Shown here piece after piece: positions 47,827 through 60,817 of a stretch of DNA of 64,000 nucleotides. Numbering within the stretch: position 1 is the first letter of the stretch; the number at the start of each line of letters is the position of its first letter. The DNA is from Dipylidium caninum (lineage: Eukaryota; Platyhelminthes; Cestoda; Cyclophyllidea; Dipylidiidae): assembly GCA_017562135.1 (NCBI GenBank), contig QEYB01001217.1, forward strand, positions 558,001 to 622,000, read 5' to 3'. A model generated the notes under the pieces. The model did no database searches. It saw nothing but the letters and a program-made list of their open reading frames with translations, and was not told the DNA's origin. The translations under genes were made by a program, and so were the position numbers.

Positions 47827-48583
47827 TGTGAGGTGTAGGATTGGAAGAAGGCTCAAACACCGCGGGCGGCAACAAAAATAAAAATAAGAACTGCGTTCGC
47901 GATTACAATTTGTAAATACTTTTAAAAATTAAATTTTAAGGCTCAATTAATTTGAAAAAAAAGGAAAAATTTGTACAAATTATTAGTTATGCGTTTTAGA
48001 AATATTTTTCGTTATATAACTTTTAATCAAAAATTGCATAAAAATTGTTCGTCAATGTAATAAATTGGTGTTTATAGTGTCCAACGAAAGAGACCAGAAT
48101 TTGTCCAAAACACCCGCAAATTTAAAAATCTTGCCCATCGTTTTCAAAAGCCGCTTTCGTTCTAAACATCGTCGTCCTCAAGCCGTCGCGAACATATATT
48201 GGCTGAATAAAACTGTTGTCTACATGTATTCTTTTTAGTCCACTCAACGTTTTTGCTAATATTTCCATGACGCCCTATTGTGTACATTTCACCCAATAAC
48301 AGCTAAATTTTGCTCTTATTTTGTTTGTTTGACGCAAAGGTTAGGATTTGTGCTTCGCAGCATTTCGCATTCTGGTTGAAAGCTTTTTGCTGGCTGGTTT
48401 ATGCACTTTGGCAAATGTCATTCTTCTGATCTGATTTTGACTTACCAGTACCCCATCAAATAGAAGAGATCCTTGACCAATATGCGTATTTGGCTTATTT
48501 GTGCATAGATATGAACATATTCTTTTCTTTGTGTTTACGATTTACTAATCCTCTCTCTTTTTAGCTATTTAGTGGCAGATAAC
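47827..48583. promoter_or_regulatory. Intergenic region between divergent NDUFB4 and coiled-coil gene
   Basis: About 750 bases, AT-rich particularly at 47880-48070, separate the two divergent start codons. A pyrimidine-rich acceptor at 48552-48564 lies just before the coiled-coil gene ATG, so that gene has an upstream 5' exon or receives a spliced leader. Confidence 0.5.
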
Positions 48584-51500
48584 ATGGACGACGATGAGTT
48601 GCATAGCGTTTGTCGAAGTGAGATCTCCCAGCTGAGAAGAAAGTTAAAAAGCTTCAAACAGCGTTCATTAATTTCTGACGGAACTCGTGTTCGTTAATTC
48701 CTCTTTTAACAAACAACACTTTTGCATAACAATGCTTTTTTAGGTTTAACTTTTCTGAGTAAATTATTCCGAAACATTGATTTAATACTTGACGATATCA
48801 AAGTTCCTGTCATGGTTTTATGATTTATTAGAATGTCCTGTTTTAATTATTATGAGCGTCTGTGATTTAGGACTGTGGTTTAATTGCGCCTTTATAGGCC
48901 TGCCTTTTGAAGAAAGGAACTTTTAATAAGAGATTGGATAACAAATGGCAAAATCATGACGAGCTGGAATTTACGGTCCGCCAATTAGATGACGAAAAAA
49001 TCCGGTCAATGCCTCCACGATTTTGGTAAAATGAACTTCTTGTGACCTTTTGCCTTTATCTCACTACTTAGTGGTCTCAGGAAATGCTTCTCCTTCTAGC
49101 TTCCTTCTTTTGCAATCCACCTGGTTTTACATCCTATGCGCTTCATTTCATTTGCGACATTACGCTTCTGAAACTGCAAGTTTTGTGGCTTGTGAAGTTT
49201 CCTCTTGCTACCGCTCTTTTCTCCTCCGAATGTTTGTCGATTATCCTTTACATTTGGCAGTATTACTACCATTAGGCGTTATTGCTTCCCAATTTTGCAA
49301 GTTAATTCGCGGAAAAATTATGTTATCCGGATACAAAGTCAGAGTTTTAGAAATTTAATCTCATTATTTTGTTATTATGACGACCGTTGATCATTTAAAC
49401 TTTCACAATGTTTTCGTCAAAGTAAAATTATGGAAACTTGAAAACACGCATTTTATCATAAAGTTCTAAAATCCAACTTTTGTTGATACTCTCCTGTATT
49501 TTTCTTATGAAATTTTTGGAACGCCTTGCCCATCTTAATAAATGCAATCTAAACGCAAAACTCCAGTTTTTCAAATTCCGTAAAAATCTTTTTTACATTC
49601 TTTTCCTTGAATGCTTGATTCCCAACAATACAGTATTATTGGAAAGCTCCCATATTTGGTATACGACTAGGATTTCAGAAGGAACATCGGAAATGACTTC
49701 AGTATAGGAATTGTTATTTCACCATGGTAACTGTCTTAGTTTCCGCAGTGTTGCCTAACATCTTGTAATCGAAATATTGTATTCTCACGCCATTGAATTG
49801 TCATTCTATTGTGGCTATCCTTTCTTCCAGGAAAGATATGGTTATTCGTGTGCAGTACTTATTGGACGCGAACCGCCTACTGCGTGCGGATGTTGTTCAT
49901 TTAAGTGGTGAACATCACTGCCCTCTTCATACTTGTAAGGAAAAAAACCATCGTCTGTTTTATTGCCAATGCCGGTTTTTGAAACCTGCAGTGCATTTTC
50001 ACTTTTGGGTCCTAACCTCGTTCGTACGTGCTGTTCTCGCCATAATCCACAATTTTATTAAAGCATAAAATCTGAGATTTTATCAACCGAAATATGCCTA
50101 CGGAATTAGATGCTTCTTCGAACTTTCCGTGGTGCCTTTTAATGAGTTAATCCTCTTTAGTAATCGCGCATTGTATTTCGCTATTTTTTCCAAAAATTTG
50201 TGCATTAAGTTGCGTCGCTCACGGTCTAGCCGGACCAGTTAATGCGCAAAAGCTAATCGCCTTGACAACTTGTTTTACTGTCAAATATTTAGTAATAAAT
50301 TTTTGACAAAAAATATTGTAGGTAAGTATTCCCGTGGATGTACAGCCCAGGATTACTACAATGTATCCCCGGTTCCTGTGAGTGATACTTCCAACTGGCT
50401 CATGATTCCTACCCTTTATAATCGAAATTGGTATCTTTCACGAATTTAAGGCTAATCATGATGAATGTGATCGGCGCTGCCGGGACTTGGAAGAAGAGAT
50501 TGCAGCTCTGAAAAGAGAACGATCACGTCTACGACAGCAAAGTTCGTCCGTTCAAGATCTCATAAGGTAGAGACTCTACTTATAAGAAACTACCTTGCAT
50601 TGAAGGAAGTTAGTGAGTGAGAGGTCCGAGAGCTGTTATAAGTGATTTATGGGGTTCTTTGAGGATTACCCACGCACCGTGAGTAATGAATCGGAGTCTT
50701 TGACCGGGTACTGGGACTTTTGTGAAAAGCAAAGTCGGTAACAAAGTACTTAACTCGTTTCGGATGGCTTTTCTTAAGGGTGAATATCCTAGCTTAAAAC
50801 GAACAAATGAGAGCAACATTTCAATTAAACATTAAATAAATCCCACTGAAGAAATAATCTGTGGTCACTTGACCCATTCTTCTGTTCGACATTTGGCGGT
50901 ACACTCACATGTTTCAAGTGTATCGGTGATTTCTGAGACTTTCTCCGTCTTCCACCCGAATGCTTTTCCGATGGAATTCTAGTATTACGCAAATCGAAAG
51001 TTTATCTATTTATTTTTTTGCGAGAAGTCGGTGCGCTGAAGGGCCTCATACCCCGCCCGAAGTCCCGACTTTCATGCCGTCAAACGTTACGATCGGGCAG
51101 TGAGAGTCCTTCTTTTCACTCAAAATTATCCTTTCAAAGCTCCCAGTTACCGCATGGTAACATTTATTAAAACCGACTCCGCTTGGGCCATGTCCCTTCA
51201 CTGCATAAGATAAGGAGGCCATTCGACGGATGCTGACTCTACGTTCCGTGACCTATTTGTCTCTCTGCATCATTTTTCCCTCCCTTCCCGCCTCCTCAAA
51301 ACTCCTTCTTTATCTTTTTTCTCCTAATAAGATTTCTCTTTCATCGTGTAATGAACACGTAGTTGCATATTTGTCGGCTAAACTGTTCATTTTAGCAAAA
51401 GTTTTTCGCCTGACGGCCCTCAACCCCTCCCGTCAATTACTGTTCTTTTACTCCGCTTATGGCATTCAAATTCGCTACAGAAGATGAATTTTAAAGACCA

Positions 51501-54500
51501 TTTTATCAGAATATTCTTACTTGTTCAATTCTCAGTAAATACTGATAATGACTTGAAGAATAAACGGTTTATTACTTGCAAATACGCTGTTAGATTGTTG
51601 AATTTTTCGAAATTTGTTGTCGACCACCGAGGTAGCCTGCCTAATGGCCCTCCTCTAGCTGACGGGAGTCCATTCGCTCAGGCCTTATTTCACGGCAAAT
51701 TTAAATCTGCCTTCTCATCTCAACGTTTCCGTTCAAACAAAGACTTGGCCAATTGTGGATAAACCTGTTTGCCTCGCCCTTCAGTCGACGTGTCGGAGGT
51801 GGGCAGAAAGCCAAGGTTACAGGTTTCCAAGCGGTGTCTGTCAAGGAACGCTGCACTCTGTCCTTCGCTTTGCAGATGATGCTAAAACTTAAATTATTCG
51901 CCACAGTTTTGGTTAGCCGCAGGGTAGACTCTTTAAGTGACACGGATTTCCTGCGAGGCCTCAGAGAGTCGGCAAACTGGCCGCTGTTCACTTTCATGCC
52001 CTCCGGAGAATAATTTTCTCTGAATGACCGCAACAAACAGGCTTCCTGTTCACTTTATATATACTTTCATTGCTATAAACTGCTGTATAAACTGTCCATT
52101 TCGGGAGGTGGAAGTGCAAAATAGAGTTGCCTCACGGTGTGTTGTTGATCCAATCTCTAGTTTTGTAATTTAACAGCACAGACAGTTTGCATTTCCACCG
52201 ACGTCGGTCGGTGCGTGCCAATAGGTGAGCGACCGAAAGACGATATCTTCGTCTTCCCGCCTCCGATGGTCTCCAAAATTTCCATCCTCCAGCACGTCTC
52301 CCCTTTCAGGTCCATCGGGCAGAGGCAAGTGACGTTGCAACGTGATCTCATAAACACGAGACAACTGGAGGCCGAAAACGCTATGCAGCGGCGACTGGTA
52401 GGGCGCCGTTGACTTCTCGCCACATCACAATTTATGCAATTTCTTTGTAGCTTTCAAAACTCTCAAGTGAACGCGATGCACTCGTCAGTGTGGTGAGTCT
52501 GCCGGCAGCCACTCTCTGACTCCGACTCTCTCTCCCTCCTCTCCTCGTCATTTCTCCTGATAAAACTGAATTTTATATGACCAAAAGGCAGAGGGTCGGC
52601 GGAGCCAAACTTCTTCCTCTGCCTCTCTTCAATGCTTACGCGGATAGCGGGTGATTTGGCAGTCGGAGCACTGAGGGCGGCTTAACGTTGGTTGCCCATC
52701 CTCCCCTTAAGACTAAACGCAAAAAGAGTGCGGACAAGAGATGGCGAATTTTTCAGCCTTCTTCCTCTCTCTGCTCTGATCCGAGTCATTTTTCGTGTGT
52801 GTGTGTGTGTGTGGCGTGCGGTTGACTGAGGCCACCATTCCCATTTTACTCTTCCTTCTTGTCACCTGACGCTGCCTTTCAAACACCCTTTGCGACTGCA
52901 CCTCCACCTTCTTTTCCTTCACTGAAGTCGGAAATTTATTTTCTGCCCGAGAAAACTTCCATTTTTAGGCTATTCCGCATGGCCACACCTCACTTTCTTG
53001 CGTCATTTTGCCAAATTTCTCTAATACGAGTAACATGACAGCTTTGACGGTAATGAAGGGACCACGTAGGTGGCGTAAGCGAAAGCCTTCACCAGCATCG
53101 AAATTGCAGCCTTCATGGGGCCCAGTGTGGAATAAGTTCATCCCCTTTTATTTTCGTCGTGGTGTCGGGTTTCGCCCTCAGTTCTTACACCTTCTCTCAC
53201 GCCTCGAATTGGGGGAGGAGGAGGTGCCTCTCGCCCTCTGCACCGACAATTCTGTGTCCGAAGTCCAATCGCTCTCTCCCTCTCCCTCCTTCTCCCCATT
53301 CTAGCTGAAGGAACGGGACATAGGATACGCTCACCTGCTCCAGTCTATTCGTCAGAATAACAGAGGCGCACTTCAGATGGACCAGGTAAATCGCTGCTCT
53401 TCACTTAACTTCTCACCCTAACTTGACCGATTTTGTTCATTTGGGGTCTGTGGCCTACACAGGTAAATCTCGTTTTTTTAGTTTACGCGAGAAGTTTTTA
53501 CCCTGATTACACAAGAGTGAGAAGTTAATGTTGGAGAAGTTGACTGTCAACGAAGGCTCGGGGGCTTTCTACGGCACGATGCCATTCGTGCTCGTCTTGC
53601 CCCACTGGGCGCGGCGCCTCTCGCAGTACCGCGGAAGTGTTGCACAGTCCTTCAGCCGACGACACGTTTGGGTTCTGGAAATGGGGTGACGCGAGGACAG
53701 CGACTGCTCCTCGAAAACTCGATCTCCTATCCTCTCAGGACAATTAAATCATGCATTTGCACTACAGAAAGGGAGGAGATTTTCTAGCTGAACAGTCCGA
53801 ATAGACCGTGGAATTTCACCGTTTAGGTGTCACTTGAGACCTCTGTCATACAACGCCACGCCTCCGCCCCGTCCGTCATAATAAAATTTGGCATTTGTGG
53901 CGACTAAACTGTCTACTGACAAACATAATCAACAAGGTTGTTTCGTTGCACTTTCCACGGGGTCGTCGCAATGAGGTGACTGTCAAACGGTTTTTTCTCC
54001 CTCACTTAAGCAATGCCAAAATCCACTGTTGTGTTATGTATTTTTGTGTTGTGACTTCTTCTCTTTTTTTATGTGCTAAAAGTGGGAAGTCTGCGGCAAA
54101 AGAGCACTTGTGTGTTCTCCTAACCCAGTGGAAACTTCGGCCTGCCCATTGTGCTGAAATGTGATATGCCCCGAGAGAGGGCAATTTTGCCCAATAAATC
54201 CAGACCGATGAGAGGCTATTTTGCCGGAATTTCGGAGCTGGAAGATTAATTGCCTCCGGGAGTGAGAGCGGGCGGACAGACGACCGGCCGGCCGGAAGGA
54301 AGGAATGAGAAAAGGCGTGGGCGAGCGCACGGAGGCCTTGAAGCCGGCCGAGTCATTAAAGTGGGGAGTTGGGAACAGGTGAATACTGCGGCGAGCGTCT
54401 AAAGCCTCCACCGGTCTACGAGGTGAAGGCACAACAGTCAATTCTTGAGGCAAACGCGGTTTTTGAAAAGCCACATTGTGTAGGCGTGCTATTCGACTCA

Positions 54501-55780
54501 CGTAGTCCCGGAATTGATAAAGGCGGCGCCTCGAGGCCACGGGGATGAGGTCTACCTTGGAGCTGCCTTCTTTATGCCCTCCACCCACGATTTCCTCGCT
54601 CCTAACTTACGTGGCTCGCTTATTCATAGCATCAGCGCAACAAATGTCGTCTTCTCGACCGAAAAGAAACGGAAGTGACAAAGATTTACACTACTTTAAA
54701 TTGAGGAATTAATGTTGACCGATTGTAAAATCCTCATGAGTGCCTTAAAAGCTTGATTTTGGCGTTGGTTGCTCTTGTCACTGCTGATTCCTCAGACGAC
54801 TGTCGTCCAGTCGGTGCCACGTCCTGGACGACGCACTGCGGTCCGAGCGCACCAGGTGCAGCCGCTCGACCCTTACCGGACAGTGTCGCGGTGTAGGAGC
54901 TATTCTCTCAACCTGCTGATTAACTCTGGATGTATATTTACACTCTCGTCTGTTGGTCGGGCGTTTCGGTGTTCCTCAGCTTCGAATGTGCCCTCTTCTG
55001 CCGCAGAAGGTGGCCAGAATTTGGCAGAGACGTGGTCACTCCGCTCGTGACACCGAGGCCAGTGCGTTATGGCGGTCTTTGCTCAATTCTATGCATTCTA
55101 GAAATGGGTGCCCCGACGAGTGGAGTGAGGTGACTTGCAGGCCTGACAGCCTCCTTAACCCTTAGTCACTGGAGTCTTCGAAGCACCGCCATGTGCAAAA
55201 GTTTCACATGTATCGTGTAAGTCACTCCAGAAAGCACCCGAGACACTTATCGCCGCGCTCAGAATACCATCGGGCTACCTGCCTGCCAGGAGGCATGTAA
55301 AACATTTCAGCAGTACCACTTTGCATGGTAAACCGCATTCCTACCGAAATCACCATCAATCTTACAGTAGGTGCTGTTTTAAAGCCGCCCGAATTCTTCA
55401 TTACGATTATCCGCACCACAGTCCCCGCCTATTTTTTATTGAAACGGTCCGATTTTACCCACTTCATCGTCCACGGGGTGTACACGAGCCACGCGGGGCA
55501 CGGAAACGCAGCGCCTCGTAGCCACGGGGCGTCCTCTTCCTCCTCGCCTCTGCTTGTCCACGGAAAAAAGTGGTGAATAGCCTATTCACTGCTAAATGAA
55601 CTGCCGAAACGCCCTGAGAATAAAGCTTATTTTTTTAAAGGAATGCATGCCAAACTCACATTTACCTTTTTTAGCTATTGCCGCAATTTGCTCTCCCTGT
55701 CTCCTCCTCCTCCTCCTTCTTTGCTCTTGCTTGTTTTAGCTAACTCACCGTGAAAAGGAAATAGAAGCGCTGATACAGAG
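48584..55780 (+). CDS. Multi-exon coiled-coil protein, unrecognised (3' end not found)
   Basis: Eight exons join in phase: 48584-48688, 48898-49025, 49831-49907, 50322-50377, 50451-50566, 52310-52397, 53305-53385 and 55740-55780, about 230 residues so far. The chain begins MDDDELHSVCRSEISQLRRK and continues with long charged helices: DELEFTVRQLDDEKIRSM, VQYLLDANRLLRADVV, CRDLEEEIAALKRERSRLRQ, VTLQRDLINTRQLEAENA, KERDIGYAHLLQSIRQNN and THREKEIEALIQR. Heptad spacing of Leu/Ile fits a cytoskeletal or centrosomal coiled-coil protein, but the family was not identified. The phase agreement across seven junctions is the main evidence for the gene. The donor of exon 1 is poor. The last exon ends in phase 2 at GTGAGT, and the next was not found, so the gene may continue past the window. 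Confidence 0.75.
52795..52813. repeat. GT microsatellite in an intron
   Basis: About nine GT units within the sixth intron of the coiled-coil gene. Confidence 0.9.
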
Positions 55781-58700
55781 GTGAGTGAGACTACAGAGAG
55801 TCGTGTCTTCTGAGCGCGGCCGTTCGTCAGGTCTGGCCGGCGAAGGGTGTGCGACACCCTCCTGACCGTCCCCAAAGTGCCCGTTTGTTTGCATGCTTTT
55901 CCCGCAGACTTGCGCTCGCCTACGCTAGTTTGCCGGGTCTTCCCAACCTCTCCAACTCCCCACGCCCTCGCAGAAGGCAGCATTTTCAAAATTCGTCGTC
56001 ACGGACGACGGCCGCGGTCGGATGCCGAGGTTCGATGTGTTGAACAAACCTGTTGTGTCGATGATCGGAAGGAAATAAGACAAGGCTCAGTAAAGATTCA
56101 TCAGGTCCGCCATATTTTACATAATAGATAAAAAAATAGCTGTAAGTGGATTTAAGGGGACGAGGGATTTCCTTTCCCCTTCCGACGCGAAAGCCCTGTG
56201 GTTGGGGTGAAGGGACTGTCTCTGCAGGGTTTCTCGGTCATCCTGTCGTCTGGTTGGGCTAGCAACTCAACTCTCCCGCCAGAACGATTGAATACTGGAC
56301 ACCAGAGTTGGATTGCGGCCCCGATAACCCTCGCCAGTGGAGGCTACCCCGGGCCGACTCGTCCATGGAAGGTCAGCGTTGACTTTGCCACTGAGTTTGC
56401 TTGAGGATTTCCCACCCACTTATGACGCTGGTGGATGTTTCATTACAAAATGACAAAGGGGCTGGTGAGCCTAGAGAAAGCGATTCAAAACTCGCTATTT
56501 TTGCAAATGGCCCCAAATTTCCACTTCTCACATGGGGATATTTTGGTTCAGTCTGCGACCTAAACTTAACAGGTGATTTGTCCATCCAAATTCTCCTTCC
56601 TTCTCCTTATGCCCACTTTTTTCTTTTTCACTGGCTCCCAACATCCTTTTGCAGGGAAAGTGTTAATGCATTGTGACTTGTCTGCCCTCGGCCTCGCACA
56701 CAAATTCCCGTGGTGTTGAGGGTTCCCAACCTCCGGGGCCACGGGTCTCAGTTTGCCTAGTTACTCTTAGGAAGAGCACTAAAGGCGTAAGGCGACGTTT
56801 CACCTGTCGGTGTATTTTGGCAAGCCCCAATTACATGTTATTCAGTTCACCTAGTTCATTTGTCAGATAGGAGTTTCATGTCTGTGCGACACACACTCAC
56901 GCAAACCCCTCCATGGAGTGTGAGCCGAGTTGGACCGGAAATAAAAGTCCACTTAAAAATAGTCCCTGTTCTGCGCGCAAGACCGACAACCTGGTCGGGT
57001 CTCTGCCTTTTGCCACCTCGGTCAGACGTGCCCACATGATGCCGTCAAAAAGGCGTTAAGTAGATTTCGGCGCGGACAAAGTAGCCCAGAGAGGGATGAA
57101 TCGCCACGGTGGGTGGGTTTTAGTAGGGGTAATCTTCACCAGAAGTAGACAAGTGAGCGGGGATTTGAAATGGCAGAGCCAACCACAGTTTTAAAAATCA
57201 GACATTTCATAGTCAGTCGCCGGCTACCATGGGAACACACTTCGACTGGTGCCAAATTAGCGGTCTCCGGTTGTTATAATCGTCATTTCCTGCCTCAGCG
57301 CTTCTCTTGTCTCCTTGTCAAGGCTTCTCGGCATGAGTCACTCGTTGCCAGACTCGGCAGCTGCCATAGCAACTGCGCCAACAGGAGAAATTCTACGTCA
57401 GGTGATGTGCCCCTTTTTTTATTGTTTTTTTGTATTGTTTTTCTATTAACATGAGCCCCACATCTCAAAGAATCCGAATCTACCACCAACTGTCTTCCGT
57501 GTACTTCACGGTGGAACTCCCATTTTGGCGTGACGTCTTGACAAGTAGTGAGCCCTACACACTTGACGACATCACGCACAGCAGAGACCACAAATGTCTC
57601 TTTTGACGTTGGTGTGTTAATGTAGACTTGTCATGAAGCAGTATGTTGAGAGAGACTCGTAAACGCTATTTTTGGATTTTATCCAATCCATCTGCGTGAG
57701 GGAAGGAAGTTGGAGGTCATCCAAACAATGTCTCCAGCTCCCCGAAGGTACGCGGATACGAGTTAGACATAACTTCACTCCCTCGTTGCTCCTGAATGAG
57801 TGGATTAATCGCCCACGCGAAATCCGCGGTCTCATCCCCTGAGGACCGACGTGTTGTGCAGTTTGTAGTTTGCGCTCAGGCCAACTGAGTCCACTCTTTG
57901 TGGGTGGGTGTTTTCTGACCCCAGCACAGGATTGAATTTCATCACTACTCCGCCTTGTTTTGAATGTGTGGTTAAAGCCGTGAAATCGCGGCTGTAAACT
58001 GCACGGCATAGACTCTCCGCAATGCCGCCCTCGTGGCAGGTAGTCGGCGAAACTGAACCCTTATTGCGGCCAACTCCGCGCCTTGCTGGCAGAACTAGAG
58101 AGAGCAGGCTTTGGGGTCTACCTGCTCGCCTCTTTTCCGCACATCTAAACCCTTGTTGGGCATTGTCTCAAGTGGAAAGAGGCAGTCATCATTTGAGCCT
58201 GAATGTAAGAAATTGCATCCATCGAGGGTGGGCGATCTGCGGTGGGAGCGGGTTGGTGGGTTTGTTGCCAAAATGAAGTGGGAGACACTTTCTGGGTCAG
58301 ACGTGACTTCTCACCTAATTAGGCGGTGAAGACGAGCGGAGCAGGGAGGCTTATCCCTTCGCCGCTGCACACGAGATGATGTCTTGCCAGCCAAAGAATG
58401 ATGACAAGTGTCACTCTCTTTACTCTATCTCGTGTGAGTGGCTTCAAAAATGCTTCCTCACTATTTGAGGTGGCCATTTCAACTTACTTCTGGTTGGGCA
58501 TGACAAGAACTCAGTGCCTGTCCACTTGCCGCGATTCGCATGTCGGAAGAGGCGGCAGTTGTTTCATTTGCCCTCTGCTAAGCGCAGTAAAGTAGTGGTA
58601 GTAAAAGTTGATGCTGCCAGCGGTTCGCCTTATCTCGTCGTCTCACTGGCATTTTCCGTCTCATTTTAAGGCTATTTCTAAGGTGTCCTCCCCACTTTTC

Positions 58701-60236
58701 CAACACTTCCCTCCCTGTCACCCATTTTAGGCCAAGGGTTAAGGCGAAGGCAGCAGAAGGTTGCACGGGGCGCGTGAACACAGTTGCTCGGCTCCCTCAA
58801 ACTCCTTTGTCAACTGTCAAGCTTAGTCCACTTCTTCTGTTGTACTAACGCAGTATTTGTTTACGTATGCAAACTCCTCCCTCTCCGCCACTTCCTCTTT
58901 CCGCCAAGCAGCATGGCAGTCAGGTCCTGCCTCTGTCCTCCCCATCCTCCTTTACGTTAATAATAAATTCCCTTTTGTACTAATGCGACTTAGGGTTGGA
59001 AGCATCATACCATTGGGAAAGGGAGACGAAGCAAACCGTAATAACAAGAAAGTTTAAGTTTGCTGGTTGGGATGACCGAACTAAAGGCACAAATACACCC
59101 TGTCTGTGCCTTTGCGTAAGTTTGGTGAAGGAGGTGCGCATGAATGCAAATATGTCCGCCTCCTAGGCGTTCAAGCTGTCCACTTCCTTCAAATCCGTCA
59201 ATGTAAAAGTCTATCGGGTGAAATGAATGAAAAAAGAAAGCAGACAAACATAAAATCCTGATTCTCAAACTACCAAAGCCCCTTTGTCACCTGAGGCGTT
59301 TGGCGACGCCTTTCGCCATTGTTACAGATAAAGAAGTACACTCCTTCGCCCAGTTTGGCAAATGCTAATGACAACTTCCATTTCTGGCCAGTGACTTGGC
59401 GGATTTCAATCGCAGTCCTTTTCGAGTATGGCAGGAAAAAAAAGGCCATCTTTTGATCACCTGAAATGTCGTCAGGGTAACATTTTCCCCTCCATCTTCT
59501 TTTCCACCTCCGCTTTCGATCTCCTGGCCGCTCCGAGGGTCTTCCGCTCTTCCTGACCTCCCGCTAGTGAAAACGCTTTAGTGCGACTTGGAGATGGATC
59601 TGCAATACAATGCGAGAAGCGACTTTCACAAGACAGAAAACGACGCTTCACTTCCAGCCTCGGCAACTGCCGCAACGACCTTGAAGTAGGCCTCAGAAAA
59701 CAGACCACCGGCGGATTGGAAAGTCTTGCCACAGTTTACCGACGCGACATATATTATGCAATTTTAGCCATACAGATGAGGAGTATGCTTTTGGCATCAA
59801 AAACAACTCTCTGGTGCACCAGACTGCACGCCGTGAAAGTTCTGCCTCCTCTGACCGTTGTTTAGGCTTCACTCACTCTCGCCTCCCCGCTCCTCCACCT
59901 TTTGATCTAATATGCCTCATTTCACAAGGGTGGTTGTTGCCAGACCTAGGAATGAGCAGCGCGCCCTTAAGGTTCACTGAATTTACTCCCTTCCGGAGTT
60001 AATGTGAGGCCGAGGTCCTGAGGCTCAGTGTGTTGGGGGCATTTGAAGGGCACACCCTCCACTCATTGTTCGGAGAGCCAGGAAAGAATGGAGAGCTGGT
60101 GTGGTCGGAATTAGAATAAGCTATATTTTGTCATCAAGCAAACCGGGCACGACAGCACATGTGTTAGAAGACTTCAAGTACAGAGAAGACAAGAGTGGAG
60201 GGCAGTTGGAAGGACGTCGATATTCAACACCATTTC
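55781..60236. other. Unassigned GC-richer stretch, probably intronic or intergenic
   Basis: No exon continuing the coiled-coil gene could be fixed. A 37-base candidate exon at 56116-56152 has an acceptor, the right entry phase and a GTAAGT donor, but its reading is not coiled-coil-like. Other frames are short and overlap on both strands. Confidence 0.35.
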
Positions 60237-60817
60237 TCATCTCATAGGAATGCGTAAAATGTGCGTCACCCTAAAGCAGCGGACGTGAGAGAGAGAGAGA
60301 GAAAGGGCGAAATAACGAGGGCGGAGGCCGGGAAGTGGGGTAGTCACAGCCACTGGTGGGTAAATGGATAGCCTCAACAACAAAACTCCTCTGGCGGTGG
60401 AAGAACCAGCTCGCTGGGATCGAAAGTGCCAACTTGCCCCGGTGGCGGGGGTATTCGCGGACATGGCGGAAAAGGATCGTGGACAGGCGGCCATACTAAC
60501 ACTCCCACCACCGCCTGGCTGCCTACCAGGCCCGAAAGCACCGCTTTCTCCGGTCACGGAGAGCGGACGCAAATTCCCACTGAACTGGCGGTTACCGCGA
60601 TGGCGTCTGTAGGGCGCAGTCGTCTCAGTTCCTCGACGAACGGGGGAGGAGTAGTGTGGAAGGAAACGAAGCGGTGGTTGAGGCACGGAATGCACTGGAC
60701 GACCCGATGTGGAAGTATTTGTATAACACGAAATGCTGGTATGACACTGAGAAAAACTCAATGAGCCCGAGATACCGCTAGAGGAGTTCAAACTCGATGT
60801 GTCCACGCCGATGTCCT
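60237..60817 (-). CDS. Candidate Ser/Gly-rich exon, unrecognised
   Basis: A minus-strand frame is open for over 190 codons and begins directly after a strong acceptor (CTTCACTTTCAG, exon start about 60817) with DIGVDTSSLNSSSGISGS. It is rich in Ser, Thr, Pro, Arg and Gly (for example GRQPGGGGSVSMAACP) and has no known domain. Such low-complexity sequence is common in the disordered parts of regulatory proteins. A donor is possible near the AGCTG-GTTCTT junction (about 60398). The region is GC-rich, so frames on the plus strand are open too, and the call is tentative. Confidence 0.4.

Noticed and set aside
54076..54588. 170-codon minus-strand frame
   Set aside because: It lies in a GC-rich intron of the coiled-coil gene, is Arg/Ser/Pro-rich without a domain, and lacks a good acceptor.
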